The notes under the pieces were generated by a model. It had not been told where the DNA came from, searched no databases, and saw only the letters and a list, made by a program, of their open reading frames with translations. Below are positions 44,815 to 56,335 of a DNA stretch of 64,000 bases, in pieces. The stretch is from Pomphorhynchus laevis. Lineage: Eukaryota; Acanthocephala; Palaeacanthocephala; Echinorhynchida; Pomphorhynchidae. The stretch covers positions 62,001-126,000 of the forward strand of contig WNNJ02002049.1 in NCBI GenBank assembly GCA_012934845.2, read 5' to 3'. Made by a program: the position numbers and the translations under genes. Within the stretch, counting starts at the first letter, position 1. Every line of letters begins with the position of its first letter.

Positions 44815-45040
44815 GCGAATGTCAAGAGAACGAATAGCTTGGAAGCAAGCAATTTGTTGAGACTTTCTTATTCTTTTCTTTCTGATGTTTGTGGTAGACG
44901 GCCAATTAGGTCAAGACCGTCGACCACAAACATCAGAAAGAAAAGAATAAGAAAGTCTCAACAAATTGCTTGCTTCCAAGCTACTCGTTCTCTTGCAATT
45001 GGCTACAATATATATTAAAGGTCTTGATCTAATTGGCCGT
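44815..45040. repeat. Foldback of the RTE-like 3' end, nested
   Basis: Left arm about 44820-44901 and right arm about 44918-45006 are nearly perfect inverses (shared caacaaattgcttgcttcc, tctgatgtttgtgg). The loop ccaattaggtcaaga is itself repeated in inverted form at about 45019-45038 (ggtcttgatctaattggcc). Confidence 0.85.
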
Positions 45041-45148
45041 ACTATATATACTATATATAAATACTATAAATATAGTATTCGGTGAGTTTCGAAACGTCGC
45101 CCAGGATCACCCATTATGATTCGATTTTATAATTTTACGTAATATTTT

Positions 45149-45273
45149 GAACTTGTGGAAGAAGTAAGCAATTCTTATTCAATGTTTCGCTTATCGCTAA
45201 GCTTTATCAATTCTCGATAAAGCTTAGTGATAAACGAAACGTTGAATACGAATGGCTTACTTTCTTCCACGTT
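45149..45273. repeat. Foldback, 60-bp arms, about 6-nt loop
   Basis: gaacttgtggaagaagtaag pairs with cttactttcttccacgttc, with a few mismatches. The centre is taagctttatc-aattct-cgataaagctta. The right arm carries acgaaacgttgaata. Confidence 0.85.
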
Positions 45274-45289
45274 CTTATATATAAGAACG

Positions 45290-46390
45290 CATACACAAAT
45301 CTAGTTATATAATGAGAGAAAGGTCGACACGCTGTTTCACGGAAGAATTCACGCCGATTTAATTTCAAAATTCTTTTATTTGTAAATATGAGATCTATTC
45401 AGACCTTTATTTATCATCATTTGTCCAATCGTTTGGAGTTTCAACCTTTTCCTCGTGTTGATGTTGTTAAATCTAGATTTTAAAAGATTATATGCTAAGC
45501 ATTCATGAGGTTTGTCATGCTGGAGGCAATGTTTTACTTCCGCGTCGTATGTAGTATGGTTTTTATTGATGCCATACATTCTAGTTGTTTATTCTTTTTT
45601 TGCTTGATTTCTTCCTGTTTCTCCTATATATTGTAAGAACATTCGTGGCATGTCGCATACATATACTACGTTTTCAGTGTTACAGTTAAAATGTCCATCA
45701 ATTCTGTAATCTAATTTTGTTCTTAAACTTTTTATTTTAGATTGTGTGCTCATTAGATGGCAACATTTACATCTTTTATCTCCGCATTGACTGCATCCAC
45801 TCTCGCTAAAGCTACTACTTTCTCTCGCTATGTTTGCTGATAAGATTTTTAGTAGTGTGTTATTCATATTAAACACAATACGAGGTTCTGCATCAATGAC
45901 AACTTCATACTGAAGTTTTTCAAGAATCTAGGGATAGATTTTAAAGCCCGATGATATGGGATACAGCTTACAGTTTTTATGTTCAGTTCCTGTGAATGCC
46001 TCTATAAATTATAAGATCTATCGACTTATTTATATATTAGTTGTTTATGATATCCTCTATCAGTAGATCCGTGATTAACACACCGATACATTTTATTTTT
46101 TCAGCACGTGTGCTACATATTTGTTCTATTCTTCTTATTTCATTAAAAATTACTGCCTTCTTAATTGATTTTGGATAGCAGCTATTATAATGCAAGTATA
46201 CCGCTTTCGACGATCCTTTCTTAAACAGGGTGGTTTCATATACATTATTATCAATTTGTAATAAATGTACATCAAGAAAGTGTGGATTTGTACTTATATC
46301 AATTCTAAATGTTAGGAATGATATGCTGTTCAGATGACTGAAAAATCTTTCGAGCTCTGTTTATCCTTTATCCTATACTTCTATATAAGT
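45290..46390 (-). mobile_element. Penelope-like element: RT thumb plus GIY-YIG endonuclease
   Basis: Minus strand from about 46350: FLTFRIDISTNPHFLDVHLL, KKGSSKAVYLHYNSCYPKSI and FNEIRRIEQICS (thumb). Then a cysteine-rich CSQCGDKRCKCC linker leads to VVYVCDMPRMFLQYIGETGR (GIY-YIG core; frame 45876-45589). The domain continues in 45579-45376 with YDAEVKHCLQHDKPHECLAY and NTRKRLKLQTIGQMMINKGL. The CxxC linker and GIY-YIG order is that of endonuclease-bearing Penelope-like elements. A stop or shift near 45585 splits the nuclease. The RT core upstream is missing. Confidence 0.75.
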
Positions 46391-46499
46391 ATACTTCTTC
46401 AGTACAAATATATAATTGTATTGCCTCAATTAATGCTCGGAATCACTTTAATACAATGCAAATATATTTTATATGTAGTTACTTTCAACTGTGAATTGA

Positions 46500-46900
46500 A
46501 CCAAAAATATTTTATTTGAAGCTTCGGCCTTCGTCTTTCTCAAATCTAGAACATAAAAAACAAATCATTAAACAACGAAATCGTGATTGCTGTGCCAAGT
46601 CAAATCTTGTTAATTGAAAATATGACACAATTGCACAGCTTTAGACCTGGTATCATATCTGTCATCAGTTACCCAATCCAATACATCTCTCTACCTTTCC
46701 TGCGATTATCAGAAGGTTCTTCTATTATTATATATTTGAAGTAATGCTGCATATTAAAAACGTGATTCACTGGTGCGCTCGTTCTTCTTTTATGTTTTAT
46801 ATCGCTCTACCTATTGTTCAGCCTACGATTTAAGAATCTCGCAGTATCTCCTATATCCTGTGCCTCGCAAAAACAACAGCTTGCTAATACACTATCATTT
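46500..46900 (-). mobile_element. Second Penelope-like 3' end with GIY-YIG remnant
   Basis: Minus-strand reading gives CEAQDIGDTARFLNRRLNNR (degraded YIGETGR..R), then NHVFNMQHYFKYIIIEEPSD and RKGREMYWIG, the C-terminal half of a GIY-YIG domain. The end at about 46520-46548 has gagaaagacgaaggccgaag, like the terminal motifs elsewhere. It is a separate copy, in the same orientation as the one at 45.3-46.4 kb. Confidence 0.55.
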
Positions 46901-47818
46901 TGATTTTACATTATTTTTTAATAAGCATAATTTATTATTCATTTGATACAATATTCGGTTCCCGCAAATGGGCCTTTGTGCAATCAATTATAATCTAGTC
47001 ATTATTCTATGTGATTGAATGCGTGCTGGTAGGAAAATACCCTACAGGCATGCCACAGCGAGAACGGGGATTTTACATTATAGTAATAATAAAGGTTTTC
47101 TTAAAACAATAAATAACAGAAAAAATGACATGGAAAGAAGCTAAGAAAAATAGTCACAATTCAGACTTAACCAAAACTTCAATCTTCAATTATAGTCTTC
47201 TGTCTTTACAGCCTGAGCTCCAGTGGGATCTGTGTCCTCCAGCAAATCCAACACGCCGTTCTTCGACTGAACCACTCGGGGTCTTTCACCCCCCCCGAAG
47301 AGTCCAATCGAGGCGAACTATGCTGGGTAAACGAGATACGAAGATCTTGAGAAACCTTAGCCTTTGCTCTGGCGGACGTTCTCTAGAAAAGAAGGCTAAT
47401 CCCGATATAGCCCAAGTGCCCCAGAGGTGCACATGTGTTTTCCCTTAAAATGACAAATGCTGGGCCCGTTTCAGGGTCCACCTAGCTCTTTTCAGGATAC
47501 GTTTAAATCTATCCAGGTCAACTTTCACCGACCAGTTCACCGTAATGGTGAACTCCATGTATTTTACTCGACTCGTGAAGACAGGGAGTGGTTGATTAGT
47601 CAAAATGGAGGAGAGTGCAGAGAGTGCTAATCTCTAAAGATTTTGCTTTGTTGCAGGTGCGCCATGAAAGACAACCACCTGCGATTTCGCGGAGTTTTAA
47701 ATAAGATTGGACTTAGGTAACTGGCATTTTAATCTTAAAAAGAATCGGCTGATGTCCGATCCTACGTCTTTGTACCTGCGTCCAGAGAACAGAGCTGTGG
47801 TATCATCATTGCATACCA

Positions 47819-48400
47819 CTAGACGTTGTTCACGTTTAAATATTTTAAAAAGATTAATGGAAGCAGCAAGATATAGTATTGGAGAAAGAGGGGAACCTTG
47901 CCTTGAGGCACACCCGTAATAGGGTAGAACTGACGCGCATCATGGTCGTCTTCATAATTGAATCGGCTGGTGTACAGCAGTATCTCCACCCTATTAACAA
48001 TTCTCGCATGCAACCCGAGGGACCTGAGATAAGAGATAGCAAACGGAATGGAGATGCGGTCAAATGCAGCAAAAACATCAAGGAAAACAACCACAGCAAG
48101 TTGATGACTATTCTCCTGACAAAACTGATGCACTTTACCTACAGCTGAATGGACCGAGCGACATTTGACAAATCCATGGAAACCAGGGGGATCGAATTTC
48201 GACTACTTAAATGATCGCGGATTCTACGCGCGAGCGCTTTTTCGTATATCGATACGAGGGAATTTTGAATCTATATTGGCCGCAAGTCTTTAGGACATTA
48301 TACCGGATTTTTCTTAGGTAGAAATATACGTCTACTGATTTTGATGCCGGCTACATCATATGGGGCGGCTAATCGCATTGTGACGGCAACTTCTCTTCTT
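47819..48400 (-). pseudogene. Family B RT palm remnant
   Basis: The frame 48133-47819 reads MHQFCQENSHQLAVVVFLDV, FAAFDRISIPFAISYLRSLG and QFYPITGVPQGK, after which the frame shifts. The YADD region near 47810 is altered. It lies directly downstream of the endonuclease linker. Confidence 0.68.
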
Positions 48401-48755
48401 TGATCGGCTGTCAAAAGCTGACAGACACGAGAAGGGAGTGGAGTGACAGATTTGGAGCTGCCCGGAAGAGGCCCCCAGGAGTTAAGAATATCTGTGACAG
48501 ATAAATCTCTACTCTTGAAGTCTCTTAAGGCGTGATTGGCTGAGATGATTGATTGGCTCCATAATTATGTAGGTATAGTGACTTCTCCAAAACTTTATCA
48601 AGACCTACTTTCCCAATCCAACCCAATGCCCTATCCTTCCAACAGACAAACTTCCTCTTGAGTATTTGCCAGAAAGAAGACTGGGCTGGATTAAGGGAAG
48701 CAATGCTTGCACTATCCTTACCTAGTTGGAACCTTTATCTAGTGCTCCAATGTTG

Positions 48756-49667
48756 TTACAAGAAAACTTGACGGGCAGAAGCAGAGAGGTTGGGAAGACG
48801 GAGCATATATGCTAAGGTCTTGAATTTTGTCCGAGTGGGACTGTAGATACGACCTTTATAGGTTGTCGAAAGCATCGCGGTAGTTTGTGAAGATAGGTAG
48901 GAATTAAATTCGGTTAGACCGTTATTTACAATTCGGGGGAAGCGTTGGATAGCTGCCTGAAAGAAAGCCACTCTAATAGGATCAAAGTGAAATCTCCTTC
49001 GAAGCAGCGTATCCTCTTCTATCCGCCAGCGAATCAAGTCATGAAAGGTGGACAGATGTTGTCGCGACTGCTCCATACAGTGGGGTTTCAACAACCACCT
49101 CTCATGGAGCAGTAATAAGTCGAGGAGTGAATTCGTTGATGTGCAATGAAAGGTGGTGGACGGTGGTTTGTCAATAAGATAACCGTTGCTGACTCTACGG
49201 AGTGCTGCATTAATCCAACGACCACTTGTGTCGTTGAAGTCTCTAAGTACCATGTCATAGCCGCTATCAATAATCCTATCCAGGAGGTCACGGTTCTTGT
49301 GAATCTCACCTGGACGGATGTAGACATTGGCTAGACTGAGGCGTTTACCGTTTTTACATAGTGAAACTACTAAACAAGAAAGGGCTGGACAAGAATAGTT
49401 GAGTAGAAGAGATGATCTTAAGGAGCATTTAACTAAGGTTAAAAGACCTTGAGATGAAGAAGAGTGAGGTGGGGTTATGTACGAAGTATAGTGGGAACAC
49501 GTGCGTTTTGGTATGAATCGAGTAATGTCCTGGGAGAGACGGATAGACCGCGTCTCCTGAAGGACTATATCATCGGCCTCTATACCAGATAGAAGTCTAA
49601 GGGCAGAAGCTCCTCCTGAATTCCACTGAATGATATTCAGTAAAAAATGCTCACGAGTACTCTGCAT
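48756..49667 (-). pseudogene. Family B ORF2 endonuclease, 303-residue intact frame
   Basis: Starts MQSTREHFLLNIIQWNSGGA. IVLQETRSIRLSQDITRFIP carries the metal-binding glutamate. SCLVVSLCKNGKRLSLANVY and NVYIRPGEI follow, then MVLRDFNDTSGRWI (G of GDFN replaced by R), TSTNSLLDLLLLHERWLL and LSTFHDLIRWRIEE (catalytic histidine region). The frame then continues into the linker to RARQVFL. The D for N and H positions are kept, so the fold is probably complete except for the G-to-R change. It ends at a stop before RT. Confidence 0.8.
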
Positions 49668-49929
49668 TGTGTTAGGTCAGCTGGGTGGGATAGTCTCAAC
49701 CCTAGACGGAGCTAGGGGTGTAAGGTTATCCCCTCCACCATTAGCACATTCAAAAAGGGGCACTTGCCCACGGGCAATATCTTCATTTCTCTTGGAGGCT
49801 GTATTAGACCCTTTAATAACCTCCCAATCTTAATGGGGGAACGGGTATAGGCCGAGGCCCCCATTTTCTTTGATTCTGGTATTATGGGTTTCGGAAGGAC
49901 TGAGCTGGAGTATAAGGCCCCAATAAGGA

Positions 49930-51254
49930 CCAAGATAAGGTCCTATAATGTTTTCACAGCGGCGTTGATTTTTCTGTCAGTTAGTCTCAATAACTCGCTG
50001 TCTGACATTCGAGAACATATATTCAAAAAGTAACCTTCTTTTTCGGTCGATTTGAAAAGGCGTCCCCGTATGTTTTAAAATAGAAGCATTTGCGGGACCA
50101 CGCGTGGTGAGACCCTCCGCAACTGGAGCACAGGGAAGATGAACATCTCTCCTCTGATTCAAGACTGGCACGAGGTGCCGCAGACCCCGTAAGTCCTTGA
50201 TCTTGAACAGCTTCAGGACCATTGCCCCATTCATGGCACTGGTTACAATGAGAGTAAGTGAAATCAGGTCATTTAATGTTTTCACAGCGGCGTTGATCTT
50301 TATGTCAGTTAGTCTCAATAACTCGCTGTCCGACATTCGAGAACATATATTCAAAAAGGAGCCTTCTTTTTTCTTTTCATATAGATTATAAAAGGCGTCT
50401 CTGTATATTTTAAAATAAGAGCATTTGCGGGATCACGCGGGGTGGAACCCTCGCAATTGGAGCACAGGGGAGATGAACATCTCTCCTCTGATTCAAGACT
50501 CTGGAACGAGGTGCCGCAGACCCCGCAAGTCTTTGATCTTGAACAACTCTAGGACAATTGCCCCCATTCGTGGCACTGGTTACAATGAGAGTAAATAAAA
50601 TTATCCGAAGAAAGTAACTCAAAATCCAGGTTATAGCCCAAGAACGGGTTGAGGTTTGACTTGGACAGAAGATCAGCTTGCTCCACGGGGGCTGAACCGA
50701 ACCCTATCGGAAGAGTGAATCCACTCTTACCAATGAGTTGCGAAAGCTGGAAATCTTAAAACATGACTTTAAATCAGCAACGTCGGTTTCGTCAAGGTGA
50801 GACGGTAGGTTGGTAATTTTAATCGAAGCCATAATAGGCTTAATTTCCAAACAACCAAGTTCTTTAAGGTTCTTATTTAAGAAAGTTTCATATTGTTTCA
50901 ATGAATCTGAAGTTGCAAAGGATATTTTGATCTGCATATAATATAATCTTACAGAATTATATAGAGTTCTGATTGGAAATAACTTAGTAAATTCTCTAAA
51001 AAGATTTGGAATAACTTGTGTCGTTCTTGTGGCTGTTTTAAAGTTATCACCACTAGATTTTTTTTGTTTTTGGATTATGGAGAGAACCCCCGACCCCTGA
51101 AAATCATTACAAACAGTACTGACATTGATGTTGACTGGAACTGCGGAATTAATTGTCTTACCTCCATCCACATCGACCAATTTTCAGGAATTTGCAAGCA
51201 TTTAAACGTTTTTGTTAGAATCCTTTGATGCTCCGATAATACTTGTTGCATCAT
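49930..51254 (-). pseudogene. Family B ORF1 with internal tandem duplication
   Basis: The N-terminal frame 51180-50704 has SGVLSIIQKQKKSSGDNFKT, FREFTKLFPIRTLYNSVRLY and IKITNLPSHLDETDVADLKS (RRM-like region). After a break, the segment coding the cysteine-rich region and the helix NICSRMSDSELLRLTDIKIN occurs twice (about 50600-50273 and 50272-49946, period about 327). The second unit is 93-95 percent identical by eye. Confidence 0.65.
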
Positions 51255-51259
51255 TCTAG

Positions 51260-53190
51260 TTCACAACTCCCAAATTGATGATGAGTACTCTGACATAGTA
51301 CTGACTACACCAAATAGCTGATTTTATGATTCATTGTAGTGATCATTTAACTTTATATTTTATACCAGTTTAGTTGCTCGCAAATTTGAAAGTGTACAGC
51401 CTGTCTTTATAGCATTTACATAGTGAGCTTAAGCAAGGTTTCAATTCAATATTCCGTCGTTCTTAATGCTCTTTCAATTTGTTTTTTCCTATTTTGTTTC
51501 TGCTACAAAAGTATACAGAAGGTTGAAACCCTTCAATTCCTATGTTTTAAGCAGATTCCAAGTCTAGCGAATGTTCTCAAAAATTGATATCCTTAGAACA
51601 CGTTTATAGTATAGGGTCTGCTTTGAGTGTGATATAACAAGTATTTACGTATAGTATAGTATCCACTATGTCAATAACTACATTCGGTTTTAAGATGAGT
51701 TTTCGTTATAGTGTTTCAAGTTTTCGACATTTTCGCAAAATTTCTCCATGAGCATATCCTCTTAATTTAAACAAATTTGGTAATTCTTTAAGCCTCATTT
51801 GTAGATAATCAGGATTACTGTAAATTTATTATATCGTAGTCCCTCATTGTAAATCATCCTTTGTTTTTGGCCTTTTGGGTGCGAGCTACATACATGCAAA
51901 TAAAATTGCATTACTTATTCCAGTTTAAACCTTGTCAATTTATTAAAAAAAAGTATTTCAAAGATGAGTATCGAAAAGCGATTTACCTAACCTAGTTAAA
52001 TATGACTGTGCTTGTGTTTTTATTTTTAAATTTAATAAAAAGTTTGAATTTTTCTATTTTCCGGTTATCTGCATGCACACATAACAAAACCATGTATGGA
52101 CGCTATCCTATTGTCTTTTATGCTCTTTCCATGTACCCTACCTGGCAGTTGTGCTTAGAGTTAAACACGAAAAATTTCGTTTACGTCAAATATATCCGTT
52201 CTCTTTTTAGGTGTATTCTTCTAACGCTTTTGCTACAACCACACGATCTCTCAATTACCGCTGTTGTCACGTTTATTTTTGTGCTATTACTCTGCTAAAA
52301 AATAAAAACCTTTTTTTTTCATTATAACTCTCTCCGTTGCAGCGTCCTCATTCGGCTCTCTACTATAAAAATTGCATTTATCTTATTTCGGTTTCGCTAC
52401 ATACTGCTATGAGCAATTGATGCTTACGCTTTTGTTCAATTAGCGAAAAACATAAAACAAAATATAGTCAATATAAATACTGTCATAATACATCATCAAT
52501 AATACTGACAAATGCTGCAATATTCATCCCAACGACCACTTTCGTGCCTTACATCTGCGTACATTGGATGCTGACGGTTGCTTTAACGAAAATTATCATC
52601 GATTGGAAATCGCCATCGTGATGCTTCTGTTCTTTTGCCTGACTTCGATACTACTTAAAAAATACAATAATCTTACAGTAAATGACCGGAAAGAGGAAAT
52701 TGGATTTTTTGTTTTGAAAAACGTCGTCACAAAACGGCCATGTGATGATGGTATCACACTTTTTATGGAATAGCTAGAAAATAAAACGCGAAAAATAAAA
52801 CGGTCGTGCGGTTGATTAACAAACACATCCACGACGACCGCAAAAAACATCAAACAATGACAGTAAACAAGAGTGGCTTGTATGATGCTGTTATTAATGT
52901 GATGTACGCATAAAACGATCGTTATTATCGGAAAAACGACGGTACGTACCGGTCAAAAGTAGCAATTGCCGTTGCTCATCGCGAGTGTTCGAGTACTGCT
53001 AACAATTGTAGTATTATCGATATGATTTTTGTGCCACTTGCTTTGACTTACAACTGAGGAGCAGATCGCCTTATTTATATTCTATTTTTCCTCTTAATAT
53101 TCGTTCCACTATCAATAAATATATATATATAGACAGAGCTCACATCATATGAAATTGCGTGATCTACGTGTGCTTATATATAGCGGCATA
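51260..53190. other. AT-rich stretch, nothing recognised
   Basis: No recognisable repeat or gene. The small frames (52002-52298, 52564-52773) show no domain. Confidence 0.5.
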
Positions 53191-53192
53191 CG

Positions 53193-53238
53193 AAAATACT
53201 TCTTATCCGTACTTCCGTACGGATAAGTATCGTATTTT
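53193..53238. repeat. Hairpin with about 20-bp stem and ttcc loop
   Basis: cttatccgtac-ttcc-gtacggataag is perfect at the core. The outer part aaaatac...gtatttt pairs with one bulge. Confidence 0.9.
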
Positions 53239-53239
53239 G

Positions 53240-53841
53240 ACAATGCCTTAAGGCTTTTTATTAAAGTCGTGATGTTGTTTTAATTCACGTACAGATTACG
53301 CTATGGTGACTAGGAAGAGGTTGGATTAAAAATGCAGACTAATAAATACAATTCGGAATCAGACTGTTTTACTTTGAAATAACATGTATGTCAGATGTTG
53401 AAATTTACCAAAAAGAACTTAAAAAATCGCAGCGAAACATTTTTTAGATTGCATGGGGTGCAAAAACCGCGTAAACCATTATAATCCATGTGATACACAT
53501 AGCTTACAATGTCTTGGTGGGAGAAGCCTTTCAGCTTTATAAAAATGTGAAATCAGTTTTTTTGGATTTATTAAGACGGTGATCACAATATAATGGCGAC
53601 ATCTTTGTTGTGATAAGTTTGCTTATTAATAATATTCATTCCCTAGCAAAGATATTTGTATTATTTTCGAATAAATATCATAGAAACAGTAGCAAATCAG
53701 TAATATCGAAACAAAATAGATGCAACGAGAACAGTGTCATCGTTTTATATAAACTAACACGTAAGAAACGACTACTTATCGATTACAATTACTGTCGTTT
53801 TTACTAAAAATAGCATATAATATCAGTATCTTTTTAAATAA
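53240..53841. other. AT-rich stretch, nothing recognised
   Basis: No coding or repeat signal seen. Confidence 0.45.
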
Positions 53842-53848
53842 AATGTTA

Positions 53849-53904
53849 AAAAAGGATTTATTTTAACGTGGCAAATGCGTGCCAGCGCACGCTTACATGA
53901 CCAC
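53849..53904 (-). mobile_element. 56-bp tail-only insertion of a family A-type LINE
   Basis: The insertion is flanked by the direct repeat aatgtta (53842-53848 and 53905-53911). On the minus strand it holds gcgtgcgctggcacgc (perfect 6-bp stem), atttgccacgtt, aaaataaat and a T-rich tail. It corresponds to the last bases of the family A copy at 17.69-17.74 kb. Confidence 0.75.
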
Positions 53905-53911
53905 AATGTTA

Positions 53912-54880
53912 CATGCAAATTACTCATTATCTTTATCAACATTATGATAACGAATATTAATGATCTAATATGGTTAAAAAACCACTGTTAGAAACTAATT
54001 TTAAATTTGCTGATTTATTTTCGATTTTATTCTGTTGATATATTACCCATTTGCACGCTTTAAAATCAAATTTAAGGGCCTTTTTCATTTTCCGGATATA
54101 TGATAAAAGTGCGACATCAGCCCGGTAGTTTTGGATAGCCTGTCTTACCTTGACACCTAATTTCATTCAGAACATATAATCGCTCTATCTACTGCCTTAG
54201 CAGATAGTTGGCCTTTTTATTTTCTAGGAGAAAAATCCAAAAACACTGGAGATATTTACAATAAAAACCACGTTACTTAAATAAAATACGTGGAATCATT
54301 GGTAAAAAGTATAAAATTACAAGGCCAAGAATGAGCAAGAAAGCCAAAAGTTGTAGTCTTAGACATATGGAGTTCAGCAATTTATTGAAATTTTTTTTAT
54401 TCGTTATATGCATATTTAATTTTATTTTATGATTTTAAAAATTTTCGAGCAATGCTCAATTTACATCACATAAAAAAATAAAAAAATAAAAAAATAAAGA
54501 TAGGAATTATGAATCAAAGCGTATTAGCATTTTTAAATCGTTTCAATGCTGTTGCGAATATTGTGCTTTCATTTAGACCATAGCATTGATCCACAATCGG
54601 TTGTCCGAATTATCTCATTTTCAGTTTTGACCTTTCACTAAATAGGCTTTTTAAGATCCCTCTAAACGAGTGTGATATGGGATGGATAATTTTCCTAAAG
54701 CGTAATTCTGAATATCTGACAAGTTAGACTGATATCTAGACAATCGAACAATGCACGAACTGAATGGACCTCAAACATATAGCTCTCACTAAATGATAGA
54801 CGAGATGGATTGTACATGTAGTGCGTTGCGCGGTGTAATATTTTTTCTAACAAGTTTCACGTACATCTAGTCTTTGGTGA
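53912..54880. other. AT-rich stretch, nothing recognised
   Basis: Contains a short aaaaaat tandem run (about 54470-54498). The minus frame 54166-53957 shows no known domain. Confidence 0.45.
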
Positions 54881-54895
54881 CACACATTGAGAAGC

Positions 54896-55300
54896 GTAGA
54901 GTAATTGGCTGAAAAAATGGGTATTGATAATAATTTATAGTGATATGTGATTTAAAAACTCGAAGGATCAACGAACAAAACCTACTATTTGTTTAAGCCT
55001 ATCATATTCGTTTAGACAAAATATGATAGACAAACAAAACCTACCATATTTTGCTTATATTTATTCTTATAGTACCTTAATATAAAACATGTATAAATTA
55101 AAGTATTTAAATGATTTTTAAGATAACCAATATCATTACAAATTATGACAATTCGTAAAAATTTTAAATGTTATATTTAGTATTATTTTATATGCATGAA
55201 GATTCATGCAAGAATAAACGACAGGAGTAAATGGCTGATAATGTGGGCATTGATGATAATTTTAAGTGATCTATGGTTTAGAAACTCGAAGTTTCGAGTT
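54896..55300 (-). mobile_element. Penelope-like RT fragment between direct repeats
   Basis: 55070-55210 matches 22200-22355 (RT thumb region; shared atttaaatgattttg and attacaaatt blocks, and catgcaa). It is flanked by a roughly 75-bp direct repeat: 54898-54970 and 55226-55295, each with aatggctga, tattgat.ataatttt and aactcgaag. No open frame survives. Confidence 0.5.
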
Positions 55301-55489
55301 TTAATAAAAATATTATCGATTCTACGATTTCCAAGCTAAAGGTTGTCGTAAACTAACAAAATTACATATTAGTTTATATGAGCAGTTAAATAACCCTTTA
55401 ATGTTTCGCATTTAAGATAAACAATATAAAAGATGGAATTGGATTCTTGATACCCAAAAACTTATCACCGCTTTTCACGATAGAAACTT

Positions 55490-56150
55490 TTTTATAATGT
55501 TTTCGCTACACAATCCTATACCTACTCACATTCTTGGTGGTATTATTGATTTAATAGCTGTTCTTAATAGCCTATATTCCTTCGCCGTTATATCTACATT
55601 GCATCCCGATCTATCCGACCATTTTCTTGTCATCACATTTTCATATACTACGCTCTTATTTCCCTTTGTCACCTATTATCCGTCGACAGTGGAAAGTCTC
55701 GATCTTTATCTTTGTCATTCTCCACTAATTGTCTCTCCTTTCATGTCCTTGTATTTTACTCTCCAACGTCCGAAGTATCTGTCTAATTTCTTCTATACTC
55801 GACAATATTCTTACATGTCAACTATTCAGTCCCTATCGAACAAATATGCACCATTGTTTGACTCTTACAATGTTTTCGAAATGTCCTCTACGTAGTTCAT
55901 TTAGAACCTACCTTTATTTCCTAAATCGTTCTCCCACTTTTATCCACATTGATATTCACAGCAACTATTTAGCTCTTCATAGGTTTCACTGTTCCCTTTT
56001 GCGTAGTAAGTATTTGCTATTTTGGTAGAACAAGCTTATATCATCATCTAACTCAATATCTAAATGGAATACTATCAACACAATACTGTTGCGTTCTATC
56101 TTTAGTTTTATATTGAGTTTGAACTTTCTTGGCTGCTTAATAAACTACTT
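55490..56150 (+). mobile_element. Family A LINE endonuclease C-terminal fragment
   Basis: The frame 55497-55895 reads IPTHILGGIIDLIAVLNSLY and STLHPDLSDHFLVITFSYTT, matching THILGGALDIIAV and GLSDHFLVTL of the copy at 58.3 kb. Later bases follow the EN-RT linker with several stops. It is divergent, and it ends just before the 20-bp tandem repeats. Confidence 0.65.
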
Positions 56151-56155
56151 ACATT

Positions 56156-56335
56156 CCAGATTATTCCTGTCAGTTCCAGATTATTTATGTCAATTCCAGA
56201 TTATTCCTGTCAGTTTCAGATTATTCCTGTCAGTTTCAGATTATTCCTGTCAGTTCCAGATTATTCCTATCAGTTCCAGATTATTCATGTCAGTTCCAGA
56301 TTATTCATGTCAGTTCCAGATTATTCATGTCAGTT
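56156..56335. repeat. Nine tandem 20-bp units
   Basis: The unit is ccagattattcctgtcagtt, with small variations (tcag-, -catg-, -ctat-). There are nine head-to-tail copies without spacers, immediately upstream of the family A copy starting near 56350. Confidence 0.95.

Larger units (their letters stand above)
41860..44830 (+). mobile_element. RTE-like LINE, nearly complete, decayed
   Basis: Plus strand: the endonuclease starts RRVQIGTLNVRSLLQTDQQ (about 41985). The metal-binding glutamate region CLTECRFPDVGS (about 42090) and VLAGDFNAQLGS (42415) follow, then a catalytic DHALLIMCV (about 42715). RT: RMKKDKAPGLDRITSEILQA (43355), RPISLLSVVYKILE, TGFRKGHSCIDQIFSLRCVL, MAFLDFETAFDSV, MTGVRQGSVLAPI and LTYADDIALIAENF (44060). 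The C-terminal domain has RKLESTDHIFFRRITHIS and MYVGHVLRMDDNRLPK. About six stops or frame changes. The 3' end is inverted in the adjacent foldback. Confidence 0.8.
47070..51254 (-). mobile_element. Family B LINE, best preserved copy
   Basis: ORF1 starts at an ATG ending at 51254 and runs to about 49930. ORF2 starts at 49667, with the endonuclease to 48756, linker and RT to about 47650, then a 3' UTR ending near 47080 with tail ttaagaaaacctttattatt on the minus strand. The endonuclease is a continuous 303-residue frame; RT is broken by a few frame changes. ORF1 contains a 327-bp tandem duplication. Unlike the copies near 5.5 and 9.3 kb, the ATG here is not preceded by a family B tail. Confidence 0.8.

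Noticed and set aside
56156-56335. CRISPR-like array
   Set aside because: The nine units are contiguous with no spacers, and the context is eukaryotic retroelement DNA.
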